DNA of 5,710 nucleotides. Origin: Modestobacter sp. (GTDB lineage: Bacteria; Actinomycetota; Actinomycetes; Mycobacteriales; Geodermatophilaceae). Below are positions 5,217-5,710 of this stretch, one piece after another. Made by a program: the position numbers and the translations under genes. The notes beneath the pieces were generated by a model. It was not told the origin of the DNA, did not search any database, and saw only the letters and a program-made list of their open reading frames with translations. Where the stretch lies: contig JAOPUQ010000073.1 in the NCBI GenBank assembly GCA_025963425.1, positions 1 through 5,710 on the forward strand. Reading direction: 5' to 3'. The first letter of the stretch is position 1. The number at the start of each line of letters is the position of its first letter.

Positions 5217-5288
5217 GCGGTCATCCTGGCAGGCCCACCCCCGACCCGGCAGGTGTGCGCCGCCGACCCGGCAGGTGAGACTGGCGCG
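5217..5288. promoter_or_regulatory. divergent promoter region between DUF2243 and hrpB
   Basis: This 72-bp gap must serve the minus-strand DUF2243-ctaG pair and the plus-strand helicase. It carries a 15-bp direct repeat (listed separately) and contributes both ribosome binding sites: AGGA on the minus strand for the GTG at 5216, and AGGTGAG (5273-5279) on the plus strand for the GTG at 5289. No clear -35/-10 pair is visible in either direction, so promoters may be weak, non-canonical or inside the flanking genes. Confidence 0.45.
5241..5277. repeat. two exact 15-bp direct repeats, 22-bp period
   Basis: CCGACCCGGCAGGTG occurs at 5241-5255 and again at 5263-5277. A weaker third copy sits at 5221-5235 (nine of 15 bases, sharing the core GGCAGG). 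The three GGCAGG cores begin at 5228, 5248 and 5270, spaced 20 and 22 bp, close to two helical turns. The arrangement suggests binding of a regulator to one DNA face, though a simple local duplication would look the same. Confidence 0.5.
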
Positions 5289-5710
5289 GTGCTGCCACCC
5301 GCCGGGACGCCCGGGACCGATCTGCCGGTCCGCTCGGTGCTGGCCGCCCTGGACACCGCGCTCGCCACGGCGGGCACCGCCGTCCTCGTCGCCCCGCCGG
5401 GCACCGGCAAGACGACGTTGGTGCCCCTGGCGCTGGCCGACCGGCTGCCCGGCCGGGTGGTCGTGGCCCAGCCCCGGCGGGTCGCCGCCCGCGCCGCGGC
5501 CCGCCGGATGGCCGTGCTGCTGGGCGAGCCGGTGGGCCGCTCGGTCGGCTACAGCGTCCGGGGGGACAGCCGGCGCAGCGACGCCACCCGGGTCGAGGTG
5601 GTCACCACCGGGCTGCTGGTCCGCCGGTTGCAGGCCGACCCGGAGCTCGCCGGGGTGTCCGCCGTCGTGCTCGACGAGTGCCACGAGCGGCAGCTGGACA
5701 CCGACCTGGC
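5289..5710 (+). CDS. hrpB: HrpB-type DEAH-box ATP-dependent helicase (5' part, runs off the window)
   Basis: Only the first 140 codons are present; family members are usually 800 or more residues. The N-terminus starts MLPPAGTPGTDLPVRSVLAA. Motif I (Walker A) is APPGTGKTT (35-43), motif Ia QPRRVAARAAARRMA (61-75), followed by VGYSVRGDSRRSDATRVEVV (86-105) with TTGLLVRRL (106-114), and motif II DECHER (129-134), a DExH box. This order and the phrases QPRRVAARAAA and VGYSVRGD are characteristic of bacterial HrpB, a superfamily 2 helicase presumed to act on RNA; its cellular role is poorly defined. The GTG at 5289 is chosen because homologues begin close to LPVR, and AGGTGAG (5273-5279) lies upstream. 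An in-frame GTG at 5253 would add 12 residues but lacks a ribosome binding site. It diverges from the DUF2243 gene. Confidence 0.9.
   Translation, partial: MLPPAGTPGTDLPVRSVLAALDTALATAGTAVLVAPPGTGKTTLVPLALADRLPGRVVVAQPRRVAARAAARRMAVLLGEPVGRSVGYSVRGDSRRSDATRVEVVTTGLLVRRLQADPELAGVSAVVLDECHERQLDTDL

Noticed and set aside
3695..5410. 571-codon minus-strand open frame
   Set aside because: It crosses DUF2243 and ctaG in another frame with low-complexity Arg/Pro/Ala content. It is open only because stop codons are rare at this GC.
5217..5684. 156-residue N-terminal extension of DUF2243
   Set aside because: It is antisense to the clearly coding hrpB start and has no recognisable domain; AGGA before the GTG at 5216 supports the short form.
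1..5710. tRNA, rRNA, CRISPR array or insertion sequence
   Set aside because: No cloverleaf arms, no regularly spaced repeat array, and no transposase motif or terminal inverted repeats were seen on either strand.

Overview
The window is about three-quarters G+C, nearly every codon ends in G or C, and GTG starts are common. Together with the gene families present this points to a high-GC actinobacterium. Geodermatophilaceae or a relative is my guess from gene content, not a measured assignment.

Layout, left to right. Positions 1-62 hold either the tail of an upstream gene or the head of a divergent one. Next comes a plus-strand two-gene operon: an ArsR-family repressor (153-515) overlapping by 4 nt a 65-codon SRPBCC/AHSA1 gene (512-709) that has lost the middle of its fold through an apparent in-frame deletion. 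Two near-identical 16-bp palindromes lie at the operon promoter, one containing a perfect TTGACA -35 box and the other near the predicted transcription start, as expected for autorepression. Four minus-strand genes follow, in transcription order: a DUF2243 membrane protein (5216-4746), a CtaG-like cytochrome oxidase assembly membrane protein (4749-3943, 4-nt overlap with the former), an EF-G paralogue of the FusA2/EF-G2 type (3830-1734), and a proline-rich three-helix membrane protein of unknown function (1403-726). At the right edge the plus-strand start of an HrpB-type DEAH-box helicase (5289 onward) diverges from the DUF2243 gene across a 72-bp gap containing phased direct repeats.

How the genes relate. 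ArsR and SRPBCC form a classic repressor-effector pair, but the effector is probably non-functional here, leaving the repressor with its own operators. DUF2243 and CtaG are translationally coupled, histidine-rich, multi-helix membrane proteins, probably connected with haem-copper oxidase assembly. FusA2 is a translation-factor paralogue with degraded GTPase motifs and its own strong ribosome binding site, so it need not share the oxidase theme. The 330-nt gene-free stretch 1404-1733 contains several perfect GC-rich hairpins. I saw no tRNA, rRNA, CRISPR array or mobile element. Most of the window is ordinary chromosomal content; the truncated SRPBCC gene, its operators, the degenerate GTPase and the structured intergenic DNA are the points of interest. 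I found no convincing new multi-gene system.
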